A stretch of DNA of 64,000 bases from Misgurnus anguillicaudatus (Eukaryota; Chordata; Actinopteri; Cypriniformes; Cobitidae), in assembly GCF_027580225.2 (NCBI RefSeq), contig NC_073354.2:6734001-6798000 (forward strand). The letters run 5' to 3'. The position numbers and the translations under genes are program-made. Positions 1 to 12,700 of this stretch are shown here, in pieces. Each line of letters begins with the position of its first letter. Position 1 is the first letter of the stretch. The notes beneath the pieces were generated by a model. That model searched no databases. It saw only the letters and a list, made by a program, of their open reading frames with translations, and was not told where the DNA came from.

Positions 1-737
1 GTATGATTATCCAAAAAACGATGAATGATCCTCCACCCCTAACCACAGCGTCATGGGGTGAAAACAGATCATAGAAAAACATACGAGAACAAATGAGATA
101 TAAATTAGCCACCTTGTAAAATAAGTGCAAATTGCCATGAGATTGTGTTTAAATATTGTGTTTTTGTCTTGACTCTGTAGAGATAAAACAAATGCATTAA
201 CAGCAGCACCTGTTTGTTCTGCACAGTGCAACCGAAGGGTGTGTTTAGCCCGAACGATCGGTCCCATGAGAGACAACAAAAAGAGGAACTGGAATACTTT
301 GATCGAAACAATACAAAACAGACTGTCAATGCATTACATACAAATAAAATGATTCAATTGAAAATGTGTGAAAAGTGACAAATAATGATAATCCAATAGT
401 AATGATAAACTATTAAATGCAATAATTAAACCATTAATTCTATTTCTTAATACTACGAACCCATACACAGTTTAAATTAAATTCTAAGCATCTGGTATCT
501 AGTAAACATTTGTATATCTATATCGGTCATAGTATGTGGGATATGTGCTTCTATTTGTTTACGTTTCTGTTTGTGTGGGTGTGTGTGTTTGGGGATGGCG
601 AAGGGGATGTCTCTCTTGTCATTGGTCTTTCTAAAACCAGCAGCCAATTCAAAACCACAGGCAACTTTCAGTACTGCCCCCACACAAACCATAGCCAGAA
701 GAGTATACGAGACCCTTAAAGCATAAAGTCTTAAAGA
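1..737. other. 5' flank of rhag, no gene seen
   Basis: AT-rich flank with short open frames only and no recognisable domain. The last 150 bases before the rhag start probably contain the promoter and 5' UTR. An inverted CCAAT motif (ATTGG) lies near 620, but I see no clear TATA box and cannot place the transcription start. Confidence 0.4.
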
Positions 738-3700
738 ATGCCAGCATTTGCCACCAACATGAGGCTCAAATTCCCAATCTTGGCTCTGATCCTGGAAGTG
801 GTGACCATTGTCCTGTACGCTTTGTTTGTGGTGTATGACACCGGTGATCTTCACAAACATCATGATGGAGGAAATCAAACTCATGCTGAAAGCCCACTGA
901 CACTCTACCCAAGTAAGTATATCACTCTATATACATGATGCATGTATATTCTGCTGGTGTTGCTGAGATGAGAACGAATTCATTTGGACAATGTCTGTTG
1001 TTTTGAACCTGTCAGTCTAGGCATTTTTTTCTGTCTGATTAAAATATTATAAAGTTAAATAAAAAATATAATGTTGCCTGGGCTAATTGCCACATAATTG
1101 TAGTTTTGTACTATAATTGGGTTTTATGCTACGTGTGTCTTAAACATCAGTGAATGCAAGGTTCCTGTGAGGACCTTGGCAGCAATATTTCACTAATGTG
1201 CAGCATGCTTGTCTCTAAAAATACTCGCTGCAGAAAGAAGCCAACATAACACAGAGAGAGAAAAACAAAAGAGGATGAGGTTGATGAGGGTCAGAAACCT
1301 GTAAGACCCATATTAAAAATCAGACAACAAGTCGGGACCCAACACGGTTCCCTGTAGTGTTCCATGTAGTTTAGTTTTTTTGTGTTTATATGTGGACTCA
1401 AATTTAATTTATTTGGATTGTCATCCTTTGATGTAAAGCATAAAAGATATAGGAAGCATTTTCTCATTTTTTAAAGCTTCATAAGGCTACATCTTTATTA
1501 TCCCTACTGGTTTCAAGTAGCATTGTTTTTCCCCTACCGTTCATTGTCTGACCAAACAGATCTGCGTTTTATTGTTGAGTTGTCACTATAATCATTGAGA
1601 CCATAAGAGCAGGAAATATTAACGTTATCAACAATTTCCACGCACGGCGCAAATAGAATAACTACATATTTCCTAAAACACTTTACATTTCAATTGCATT
1701 CCTTTGATTTCCTCTACATATTACAGAGATGACATACGTTCATTTTAAATGCACTTTTTTTCTTATCTTAATATAGCACTCGTGTCTGTTTAGACACAGT
1801 TTGGACCAAAGCCATGTCTGGGGTGTGGACAATATGAACATGCAAGATTAGTCTCAGGGTGCCCTTACAGTTTCAAATCAACCCTTCAAATGTGTCATTG
1901 TTGCTTAACACAACTTGATCAAATTTACACTTAACTTTAATTTAAAAAAATGAATATTTTAGTGCATTTGAAGCATTAGGCAATCATGTGGTTGTGAAAT
2001 TACAGTTGCAGGCCGTTAATCATTGTTGTTGTGATCGTGTCCCACAGAGACACTGGGTGGACCCCTTCATTCCATTCAATTACAAGAAGAAAACAGCAGT
2101 TAAATTATGCAATGCCATCTTTATATAAAGTATTTTCCTTTTATTATAATACTTCATTGGCCAGTAGTTATATTAAAAGGTGTGTGTTCAGAGACTCCAA
2201 ACTTTACTAAACGTGTGCTTAGATATCTTGAATAGAAGTTAAATGTGAAGAAACGTAATTTGTGCTCTTTATAGTTCACCCAAAAAAAAATGAAAATTCT
2301 GTCATCATTTTCACATCCCCATGTTGTTTTAGATCTGTATGAATTTCTTTTTTCTGATAAACACAAAAGAAGATATTTTGATAAGCACACAGTTGACAAC
2401 ATCCATCGTATTTGTTTTTCCTACTAGTCAATGGTTACAATCAGCTGTGTGCTTACCATCATTTATAAAAATATATTTTTTGTGATCATCAGAAAAAAAA
2501 TGTATAGAACGACATGAGGATGAGAAAATTTTGTGTGAACTATCCCATTAATGAAACTATGATCTTATTAAATCTAGTTATTGATAAAGATTTTTTTGCC
2601 ATCCTAACTGAATGATGAAAGGAATAAACACAAATAAAAAAGCTATAGCGTGTGTATCTACATTTTGGGTCTCGCTTGCAAAGCATTCCAGAAATGAGGG
2701 AGAAAAGTTCAAAGCAATGAAAATAAGGGATAATTTAATCTTGGCAACAAAGAAATCCCATCACATCGCTCAGTTATGTTACCATGTGTTAGACGAGTGT
2801 CGACAGAATGTAATTAAGTCATTCGGAGAGAGAGGAAACTTTCCGTCCATTAGAAAAATTGTGCCTTTGCGATGTTATCAGCAAATCTGTTACACATGAG
2901 TAATAGCAAAACTTTCACTGGCAAATTGATTCTGTTTGTTGTAGAAGCCAACAGTTGGGAAAATGGATTGTGCACTTTTGCTCAGCCGGCTCGATCGTTG
3001 TAAATATGTATCGCTCAAGATCAATGGAAAGATCAGAGGAAAGCTGATAAGAGATGATAACCTATAGCTTTCAGCTGTGTAACAAATCACTAACATGTTT
3101 TTGTTGGCTTTTTAACTGCATTTAATTTCTCAACAACCTTCAGATCTTGGCAACGATAAACAGAGAACATAAAACAGACCTAAAGCACATACACACACAA
3201 AAAAATACTGAAACGGAGTGACTCTATGTGAATAAAAAAATGTTCGTTTTCGGGATGCTTTATGGCTTGTGCCTCAACCAAGCTCGCTTCCTAAAGCTTT
3301 ATCAAAAAGATCATAAGTTTGAATTTATATATTTTTAGGTATTAATAAAATATGTGCCTACACTAAGAGTGTGCTTTTTGGAATGTAGAGATAAACCTAA
3401 TCCATAAAACCCCTAATAAAAATAATTGTACTTTTTTGCATTTTTTCTGAAATTTTCTGGGGACCCCCTAGAACCTCCTGTGCCCAATTTTTTCACCAAA
3501 GCAGTTTGAGTGCTGATTTCAAATCAGTTCTTTCTTTTTCGACACCCAAAGCACCAGCTCTGACCCAGGAAAAGTGGTCCTGAAGTAGCACCAAAACATT
3601 GCTGGTCTAGAATTAAGAACCGATTGCATCTGGGGCTGGAGGCGGGGATACTGTGACACAATACTACGAGTGTAGCTGCATGCTAAGGCTAACGTTGTCC

Positions 3701-6700
3701 TGTGTAAATGATAAAAAATGTATGTATTTACAGTTTTTCTCGATTGCAACCTCTGTATATATATATAAATTACGTCGATTGCACGTACACGTTGGATTCA
3801 CCGCATTTGGATGCCAGTGAAGTGAGAAGTGCCGCGTCGCGCCATGCATCTAAAAATCAAACACATCATTTTGTATGAATGTACACACACCACGCCTGGT
3901 TAACATTAAAGGGGACATATCATGAAAATCTGACTTTTTTCATGTTTAAGTGCTATAATTGGGTCCCCAGTGCATCCATCAACCTAGAAAATATGATAAA
4001 GATCAACCCATTAACTTAGTTTTGGTAAACCCTTCTTTGCAAGCATGTGAAAAAATAGCTAACTGAAATTTGCCTCCCCTTGTGATGTCAGAAAGGAAAA
4101 ATACTGCCCCTTAATCTGCACTATACAACCACAGCACTGCCATTTAGTGCAGATATCAGCTCATTTGCAAGGACACACACATTTTTGCAAATTTTTGCTA
4201 TAAAGTGGCAATTTTTACATGTTATAATAAATTATCTATATGGTATTTTAAAGATGCAGTGTGTAATTTTTAGAAGAATATCTTGACAGAAAAGTAAAAT
4301 AATGTACAAAACTATATCATTAGGGGTGCATGAAGACTTTTTTATAATGAACCATTATGTTTTTATTACTTTAGAATGAGACTTTTTATCTACATACATC
4401 GAGGGTCCCTTATGTGGAAGTCGCCATTTTGTGCCGCCATGTTTCTACAGAAGCCCTTAAAGGAATGGTCTGCTCATTTTCAATGTTGAAATATGTTGTT
4501 GCCTTGGCTAGGAGTTGTTGATACATCCCTCTATCATCTGTGTGCGTGCACGTAAGCGCTGGAGCGCGCTGCAACGCTTTGATAGCATTTAGCTTAGCCC
4601 CATTCATTCAATGGTACCATTTAGAGATAAAGTTAGAAGTGACCAAACACATCAACGTTTTTCCTATTTAAGACGAGTAGTTATACGAGCAAGTTTGGTG
4701 GAACAAAATAAAACGTAGCGCTTTTCTAAGCGGATTTAAAAGAGGAACTATATTTTATGGCGTAATAGCACTTTTGGGAGTATTTCGACTCGGCGCAGTA
4801 ACACCCTCCCTCTCCCATTATGAGAGTGAGAAGGGGAGCGGACTTTTCAGGCGAGTCGAAGTACTCCCAAAAGTGCTATTACGCCATAAAATATAGTTCC
4901 TCTTTTAAATCCGCTTAGAAAAGCGCTACGTTTTATTTTGTACCAAGATTACTATGGTTTACATGACGCAACAAACACATATTTTGAAAACACCAGCAAC
5001 ACATGACACTCCGAACACTTATTTTCAATTTGGGCCCCTCGGAAGAGCAGTCACAAGCCGTCACTGGCAAAGCCATGACCATCAATAATAATGCAACATC
5101 CGACATTGTTAATGGTGTGCCAACATCGCTGGGAAAGATGAGACGTATACAGTGACGTAACATGGTGGCTCTCTAGCTAGCACATGGAAAGGCAAACTGA
5201 TTCTGGTGGAAATTTCATGCTGGTTTGAGCTGGTCTTTCTCACAAAATACATTTTGGCGACGCTTTGTTAATTATTTTTCCCGTGAACCCAAAAAAGCGA
5301 CCAGTAAGAATTGAAAGAATTATGCAATAACAGGACGCATTTTCTGTGTTTGTTTTAAGTTGACTTCAGAACAAGATAAGAGTAAAATTTGCTTAGTGTA
5401 TTGATTGTAAGTTTCCTGTTTAGTCTGTTTTGTAACTTTATCTTTATACAGTAGCTATTTACGTACAGCCTGTCGCCATGCGGCAAGCAAATAAAGTTTT
5501 CACGAAGTTTTGTCCGATCACAGTTGGTGGTATTCTCAGGGGTCTGTGTTATTATCTTGATGGGCTTAACAGATGTCAGATATTATTTAGCTCTATGATG
5601 GATGGCTGTTTGGGTTTGTCCACAGGCAAGTTTAGATTTCATGTGGATTATTGAATGGGTGGAGGATTTCCAGGGAAGCCTGACGTTATGTTGGTCTATT
5701 GAATGCATTGTGTCACTCATAGTTCCCCTTGTTTCTCTTGGGACCGAGAATGAGACTTTTCCAACTCTCCTGACAATCTGTCTGATTACTGTTGATATGA
5801 TTTGTATTGTGTGGTCCGATAAATCAGCTGTTCTGGATCATATCCTATCTCTATGTGCAGGGATGTTGACTTTGACAGTCTTATTACAACACTTCCTTTC
5901 TATATAAGGAGAGATGGCAAAGGTCAGCAGCACTTGCTCCACATAATCACTGTACAGTAAATGTTTTTTTTTAATATTCCAAACATTTCAACTATCTTAA
6001 GTGATCTTTTGTAACATGGAAAATTAACTGTGCCTTTATTCGGGTTTGCTGAAGTTCATGTTTTTTTAATCCTAACTGGAGACATGAGGAGTGAATGAAA
6101 TAGGAAATAGGTCCGAGAGGATCACTAAGAGTGTGCTTTGGTCAGTATTTGTTTTTGCTACTGCTAAAAGTAACAGGAAAGTGTCTTAACCTCCTAAAAC
6201 ATGGATTTCCACATACGTGGACATCAAATTTTTTGTTGTTTGCACCATAATACTTAATTCTGTGTAACTGGAACTTGTTGTACACAAACGAGGCCACTTA
6301 CACTGCTTCATGTTCAATAATATTTAGTTATGATATTTATTTGTTCTTTCTATCCCCTCCCTAGTCTTGAATGTGTTTAATGAAGAATTGAACAATTTTA
6401 CTACAATAGCAACTAAAATTCCACTTTACACAAATGTATCGCTCATCACTGTAAAAACATGTTTGAGTTTTATTTTTGTATTGACTCAGTTAAGTTATAT
6501 TTACTTATAATTTTAAGTAGTTTAAACTTGAAATGTTTTGTTGTGATACTTAACTGTTTCCCCATCATCAAGGAAATATCTCGTCAATTAAGAGAAAACA
6601 TTTGCATGTAAAAAAACGTGTTCCTGTTTAGTTTTTATGTTAATCTGTAAAATGGCCTTATACCCAATTTATAAAAAAATTTAAGCAAAAAAGGATTTAC

Positions 6701-9700
6701 TAATTTTAAACTCAGTGTATGTTTTCATAATCGTTCTGAATCTGATCTCTAACAAAATTCCTTCACAAAAATGCAATTATTTCAGCTTTTTGTTAAAAAA
6801 ATATTTTTTAAGAAAAATACCCATATTTAAGAGTTTATAAGCAGAAAAATGATGAAACTTTTTTCCTGTTTTGTTTGTTTGTTTTGTTTACTGTTTGTTC
6901 AAAAGCAGAATGATTGTTTTTTATTTGATATATGTGTATGTTTATATATTTTTAGAAGAACATTTTCCTGGAAGGGAATTTTATGAAACTTTTGTGAAAA
7001 TCACAAGAAAAATGCTGGGGGGCAACTTTTCAAAAAAGGCTGGCGGAGAATGAGTTAAATAATTGACCCAACTATTTATTTCAAGTAACCTGGAGTTACA
7101 AAGTTTGAAATCATGAACTTACTTTTCAAGTTGTACTAAAATTCAAGTTAATTTAACTTAAAATCGTAAAGGGGGGTCAACGGTATTTCATCCATTCTGA
7201 CTTACTTGTTTAAGAGTTGGATTCCTACGGAGCCCCTAAGGGGACATGGAGCAAAAATTAATAAAGTTTAGTTTCGCTTGTTTCGTGTTTAGTTTTGTGC
7301 GCGCACATACAGTAAAAGCGAAAGTTTTACATGTGCATGCGAAACTAAACTTTAAAAAAATATTCTGCACATTAAGGTTTCGCGTGAGCACATGAAAGTT
7401 TCACGTGAGCACATGATAGTAAACTTCAGATTTTTTTACTCCAATGTCACCTTAGGGGCTCGGTAGATGCCAAACGCAAAGTGTCAAAAAAGCATTTGGA
7501 CGTGCTACAGAGTATTTCTGTGCCAAATGCACTTCGTCAAGTTTCAGAATTTTTTTTTCGAACACGTGTACATCTTATGTATCATGGATAGACCTTATGT
7601 ATCATTCGTCGCGAGAATCGAGGACGCTAGAAGTCACTTCATGCACCAGCTTTGTTTTATATCAAGACTCAATAATGGCATGAAAGAAGAAGTGTGGTTT
7701 TGGATGTAAAGAGAAGTAAGCCAGCATTATGGAAACATTGGATATAGTTTATTATCCGGAGTAGCAGCGGAGTTTTGCGTGTGTGTTTGTTTTACTCTGG
7801 ATTTCATTGAAAAGTCCCAACCGGGTCATGAGTTGCATGCAGTAAGAAAGACTGTTGGAAATAGGTGCGTAAGTGCATATTATATAAATGACACCAACAC
7901 GTAGTGAATCATAAGTTATTCAGTGTTGTATAAAGTGTTAGCATGACTCGCTCCTCCTGTAGCTTGTGACTCCTCCTTCCGAATGTTTCTGTGCGTTATT
8001 GAAAAGAATCACTAGAGCTAATCTTTCTTTTATAAATCTGATATAAACTCTTCAGAGATATAAAGGATGTAATACTACTCTATAGGTACTCCAGATTAAC
8101 ATCAGATATGCAGAAACAGCATGTGTTATGGTAGCTTTAAGTTTTTACTGTCTCAAGTACTTTGTAAGTTTATTAGACAAGAGTATTTGTCTCCTCAACT
8201 TAAGGACATACAGTATTGTTCAAAATAATAGCAGTACAATGTGACTAACCAGAATAATCAAGGTTTTTAGTATATTTTTTATTGCTACGTGGAAAACAAG
8301 TTACCAGTAGGTTCAGTAGATTCTCAGAAAACAAACAAGACCCAGCATTCATGATATGCACGCTCTTAAGGCTGTGCAATTGGGCAATTAGTTGAAAGGG
8401 GTGTGTTCAAAAAAATAGCAGTGTCTACCTTTGACTGTACAAACTCAAAACTATTTTGTACAAACATTTTTTTTTCTTGGATTTAGCAATCCTGTGAATC
8501 ACTAAACTAATATTTAGTTGTATGACCACAGTTTTTTAAAACTGCTTGACATCTGTGTGGCATGGAGTCAACCAACTTGTGGCACCTCTCAGCTGTTATT
8601 CCACTCCATGATTCTTTAACAACATTCCACAATTCATTCACATTTTTTGGTTTTACAGCATTTTTGATATCACCCCACAAGTTCTCAATTGGATTAAGGT
8701 CTGGAGATTGGGCTGGCCACTCCATAACATTAATTTTGTTGGTTTGGAACCAAGACTTTGCCCGTTTACTAGTGTGTTTTGGGTCATTGTCTTGTTGAAA
8801 CAACCATTTCAAGGGCATGTCCTCTTCAGCATAGGGCAACATGACCTCTTCAAGTATTTTAACATATGCAAACTGATCCATGATCCCTGGTATGCGATTA
8901 ATAGGCCCAACACCATAGTAGGAGAAACATGCCCATATCATGATGCTTGCACCTCCATGCTTCACTGTCTTCACTGTGTACTGTGGCTTGAATTCAGAGT
9001 TTGGGGGTCGTCTCACAAACTGCCTGTGGCCCTTGGACCCAAAAAGAACAATTTTACTCTCATCAGTCCACAAAATGTTCCTCCATTTCTCTGATATGTT
9101 CTTTGGCAAATTGTAACCTCTTCTGCACATGCCTTTTTTTTAACAGAGGGACTTTGCGGGGGATTCTTGAAAATAGATTAGCTTCACACAGACGTCTTCT
9201 AACTGTCACAGTACTTACAGGTAACTCCAGACTGTCTTTGATCATCCTGGAGGTGATCATTGGCTGAGCCTTTGCCATTCTGGTTATTCTTCTATCCATT
9301 TTGATGGTTGTCTTCCGTTTTCTTCCACGTCTCTCTGGTTTTGCTCTCCATTTTAAGGCATTGGAGATCATTTTAGTTGAACAGCCTATCATTTTTTGCA
9401 TCTCTTTATAGGTTTTCCCCTCTCCAATCAACTTTTTAATCAAAGTACGCTGTTCTTCTGAACAATGTCTTGAACGACCCATTTTCCTCAGCTTTCAAAT
9501 GCATGTTCAACAAGTGTTGGCTTCATCCTTAAATAGGGGCCACCTGATTTACACCTGTTTCTTCACAAAATTGATGACCTCAGTGATTGAATGCCACACT
9601 GCTATTTTTTTTAACACACCCCTTTCAACTAATTCAACTAATTGCCCAATTGCACAGCCTTAAGAGCGTGCATATCATGAATGCTGGGTCTCATTTGTTT

Positions 9701-12700
9701 TCTGAGAATCTACTGAACCTACTGGTAACTTGTTTGCCACGTAGCAATAAAAAAATATACTAAAAACCTTGATTATTCTGGTTAGTCACATTGTACTGCT
9801 ATTATTTTGAACAATACTGTAAGTTAAATCAAAACCCTAAAAAAACTTCATGTTCTCTGCATTTATCATGACAGTGATGTTATAGTTGGACCAATTATTT
9901 AAGTTAAAAGAACTTGAATTTAGTAAAGACAGCTTGAAAAACTAAGTTCATGATTTTCAACTAAACTTTTTAGTTGGGTTAATTATTTTATTATCGCAAG
10001 AAAACATTTCAAGTTGAAACTACTAACAATTTTAAGTAAATATAACTAAAACACAACTCAAAAAGTTAACAGTAAACTGAATTGATTCAATATGTTTTTA
10101 TGTCGGCACCTGCCGACTATAACCCCATTCACACAGACCTTTGGTCCCAGAAAATACCCTTAAAATTGCCAGACAAGCGTCTGTGTGAACACAAATACGT
10201 CCCGTATATCTTCTGGGATTGTTGCCGGAAAGAGGACCTAGTCAGATACACGAAAAACCCTCTGTGGGAACAAGAAGCCGAAACAATGCCGTAATGGGCG
10301 TGTCGTAGTGAAGACGTGCGCGTCATCACAACACAAGTTATGGTTCAGCTCCTTAAAACGAGAGATAACATGCATATTAACATTCACCATGAGAAATGTT
10401 GCAAACTAGATTGAAGCAGTTATCAGGAAATGATAAATGAGACGCATAAACAATGACGCACGTGCCGTAGTGTGGACGCGCGTGTCATCGCAACATGAAG
10501 TTGGTTCAACTCTTTAAAATGAGGGATTTACAACATTCACGACGAGAAATGTCAGCAAACTGGACTGAAGCAGAGATCAGGTAAGTTAGCTCGTCACTTA
10601 CTGCATTGAAACGGAGATCATTCAGCAGCATAAAAGAATATCGCGTCATATGCTCATTTGAGCTATAATGAACGAAAATACCCGCACGTCATCCCAACAA
10701 GATATTTCATTCAGCTCCTCAAAATGCGGGTTTAAAATGCATATTAACAATCACGATGAGAAATTTCTAAAAACTGTATTAAAGCAGAGATCAGGGAGCT
10801 CGTCAAATATCCACTTTGAAGCTGAGATCATTCACCAGCATTAGAACGGTGCGTCACGCGCTCCTTTATAGTCTTATCATAAACAAAATGCACGCGAGTG
10901 GTTTCTGCAGAGAGAATTAATAAATAATATGCAAACTTCAGATGCTGCGTAGAAGAGAGGGCCGGACTTTCAACAGGTCATGTGTCCTTCCGGGACCTTG
11001 CAGATGCCGGTTAATCATGGCAGTGTGAATGAACAAAAAATCTAACGATCCCGGAAAAATCCAGGATGCGCTTTCTGTGTATTTTCCGGAATGTCTGTGT
11101 GAAAAGGGCTTATGAGACTTAACCTGCAACTCTCGGGTTGCAAGCCCGACTATTTACCATTAGGCCACAAATTGATTAATAATAGTAATTCTTCATAATG
11201 ATTCACTACAATTGTTTACAGTGATTTACTATGATTATTTTTAACGATTCAATATGATTCTTCATAATGATTCACTACAATTGTTTACAAGGATTCATTA
11301 TTATTCTTTATAATAATTCACTACAAATTTTGTAGTGATTCACTGTGATTATTTAGGATTCACTACAATTTTGCAGTGATTAACTATGATTCTTCATAAC
11401 AATTCACTAAATTTTTTGCTGATTAATAATGATTATTTAAACTGTTTCAATTTGATTCTTCATAACGATTCACTCAATTTTTATGCTGATTAATGATGAT
11501 TCTTTATACTGTTTTAATATGATTCTTCATAACGATTCACTAAATTTTTATGCTGATTAATGATGATTCTTTATACTGTATCAATAGGATTCATCATAAC
11601 GATTCACTAAATTTTTATGCTGATTAATGATGATTCTTTATACTGTATCAATATGATTCTTCATAACGATTCACTACATTTTTACGTTGATTAATGATGA
11701 TTCTTTATACTGTTTCAATATGATTCTTCACAACGATTCACTAAATTTTTATGCTGATTAATGATGATTCTTTATACTGTATCAATAGGATTCATCATAA
11801 CGATTCACTAAATTTTTATGCTGATTAATGATGATTCTTTATACTGTTTCAATATGATTCTTCATAACGATTCACTACATTTTTACGTTGATTAATGATG
11901 ATTCTTTATACTGTTTCAATATGATTCTTCACAACGATTCACAAACATTTTTATGTTGATTAATGATGATTCTTTATACTGTTTCAATATGATTCTTTAT
12001 AACAACTCACTATGATTCTTTACAAGTAATTTAATGTGATTCTTCACAGGAGTCAATTATTCATTAATGCAAATATCTAATCAACCAATCATGTGACAGC
12101 AACTTATGTGATTATATAGACTTTAATAAAACTTATCAAACACTCTGCAAGCGTATTTAGAATAATAATCCCTTTGAACATTGATACGTGTCAGAACTGG
12201 TTTGGAAACTTATATTTTGAGTAATGTAAACATGAGAGGGTTCAGTAAAACTGAACTTTTTTGCTGACCTGCTTGAACTACTGTACAGACAAAGCACACG
12301 TGGCTCTAGATTTCAGTGTTTTGTTTTGGATAAACGTCACCTTTCTCATCAGCTCTTTATCTGTGTCTCCAATGTTTCAGGATGTACACGTGATGATCTT
12401 CATTGGCTTTGGTTTCTTGATGACCTTCCTGAAGAAATATGGTTTCAGCAGCGTGGGCATTAATCTGCTGCTGGCCGCCTTTGGTTTGCAATGGGGTCTT
12501 CTCCTCCAGAACGTCTGGCACATGCATGATGGAAAAATAAACGTCTCCATCGAAAAGTAAACCCACATACTGTAGACTTTTTGTTCAAGGGGGTGCTGGA
12601 AGGATCATTAAGTGACTGGCATTATTTTATTAAACAGTACTGTATAGCGTAGCATACCACGGTATACCTTTATATGATAGTAGATCCATCAGTTCAAGTA

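Noticed and set aside
2612..2899. 95-codon open frame in rhag intron 1
   Set aside because: Low-complexity composition, no domain, no supporting splice or start context.
5602..5907. 101-codon hydrophobic open frame in rhag intron 1
   Set aside because: No known motif, no splice context that would add it to rhag, and no sign of a separate promoter. Could be part of an old element.
11180..12055. CRISPR-like array
   Set aside because: Vertebrate context, and the units are contiguous tandem copies without unique spacers.
12310..12380. Extended exon 2 of rhag from an AG at 12308-12309, adding 23 residues in phase
   Set aside because: It would insert a hydrophobic stretch ([11 protein letters not shown]) not present in RhAG between Y-P and F-Q-D; homology favours a boundary at 12373.
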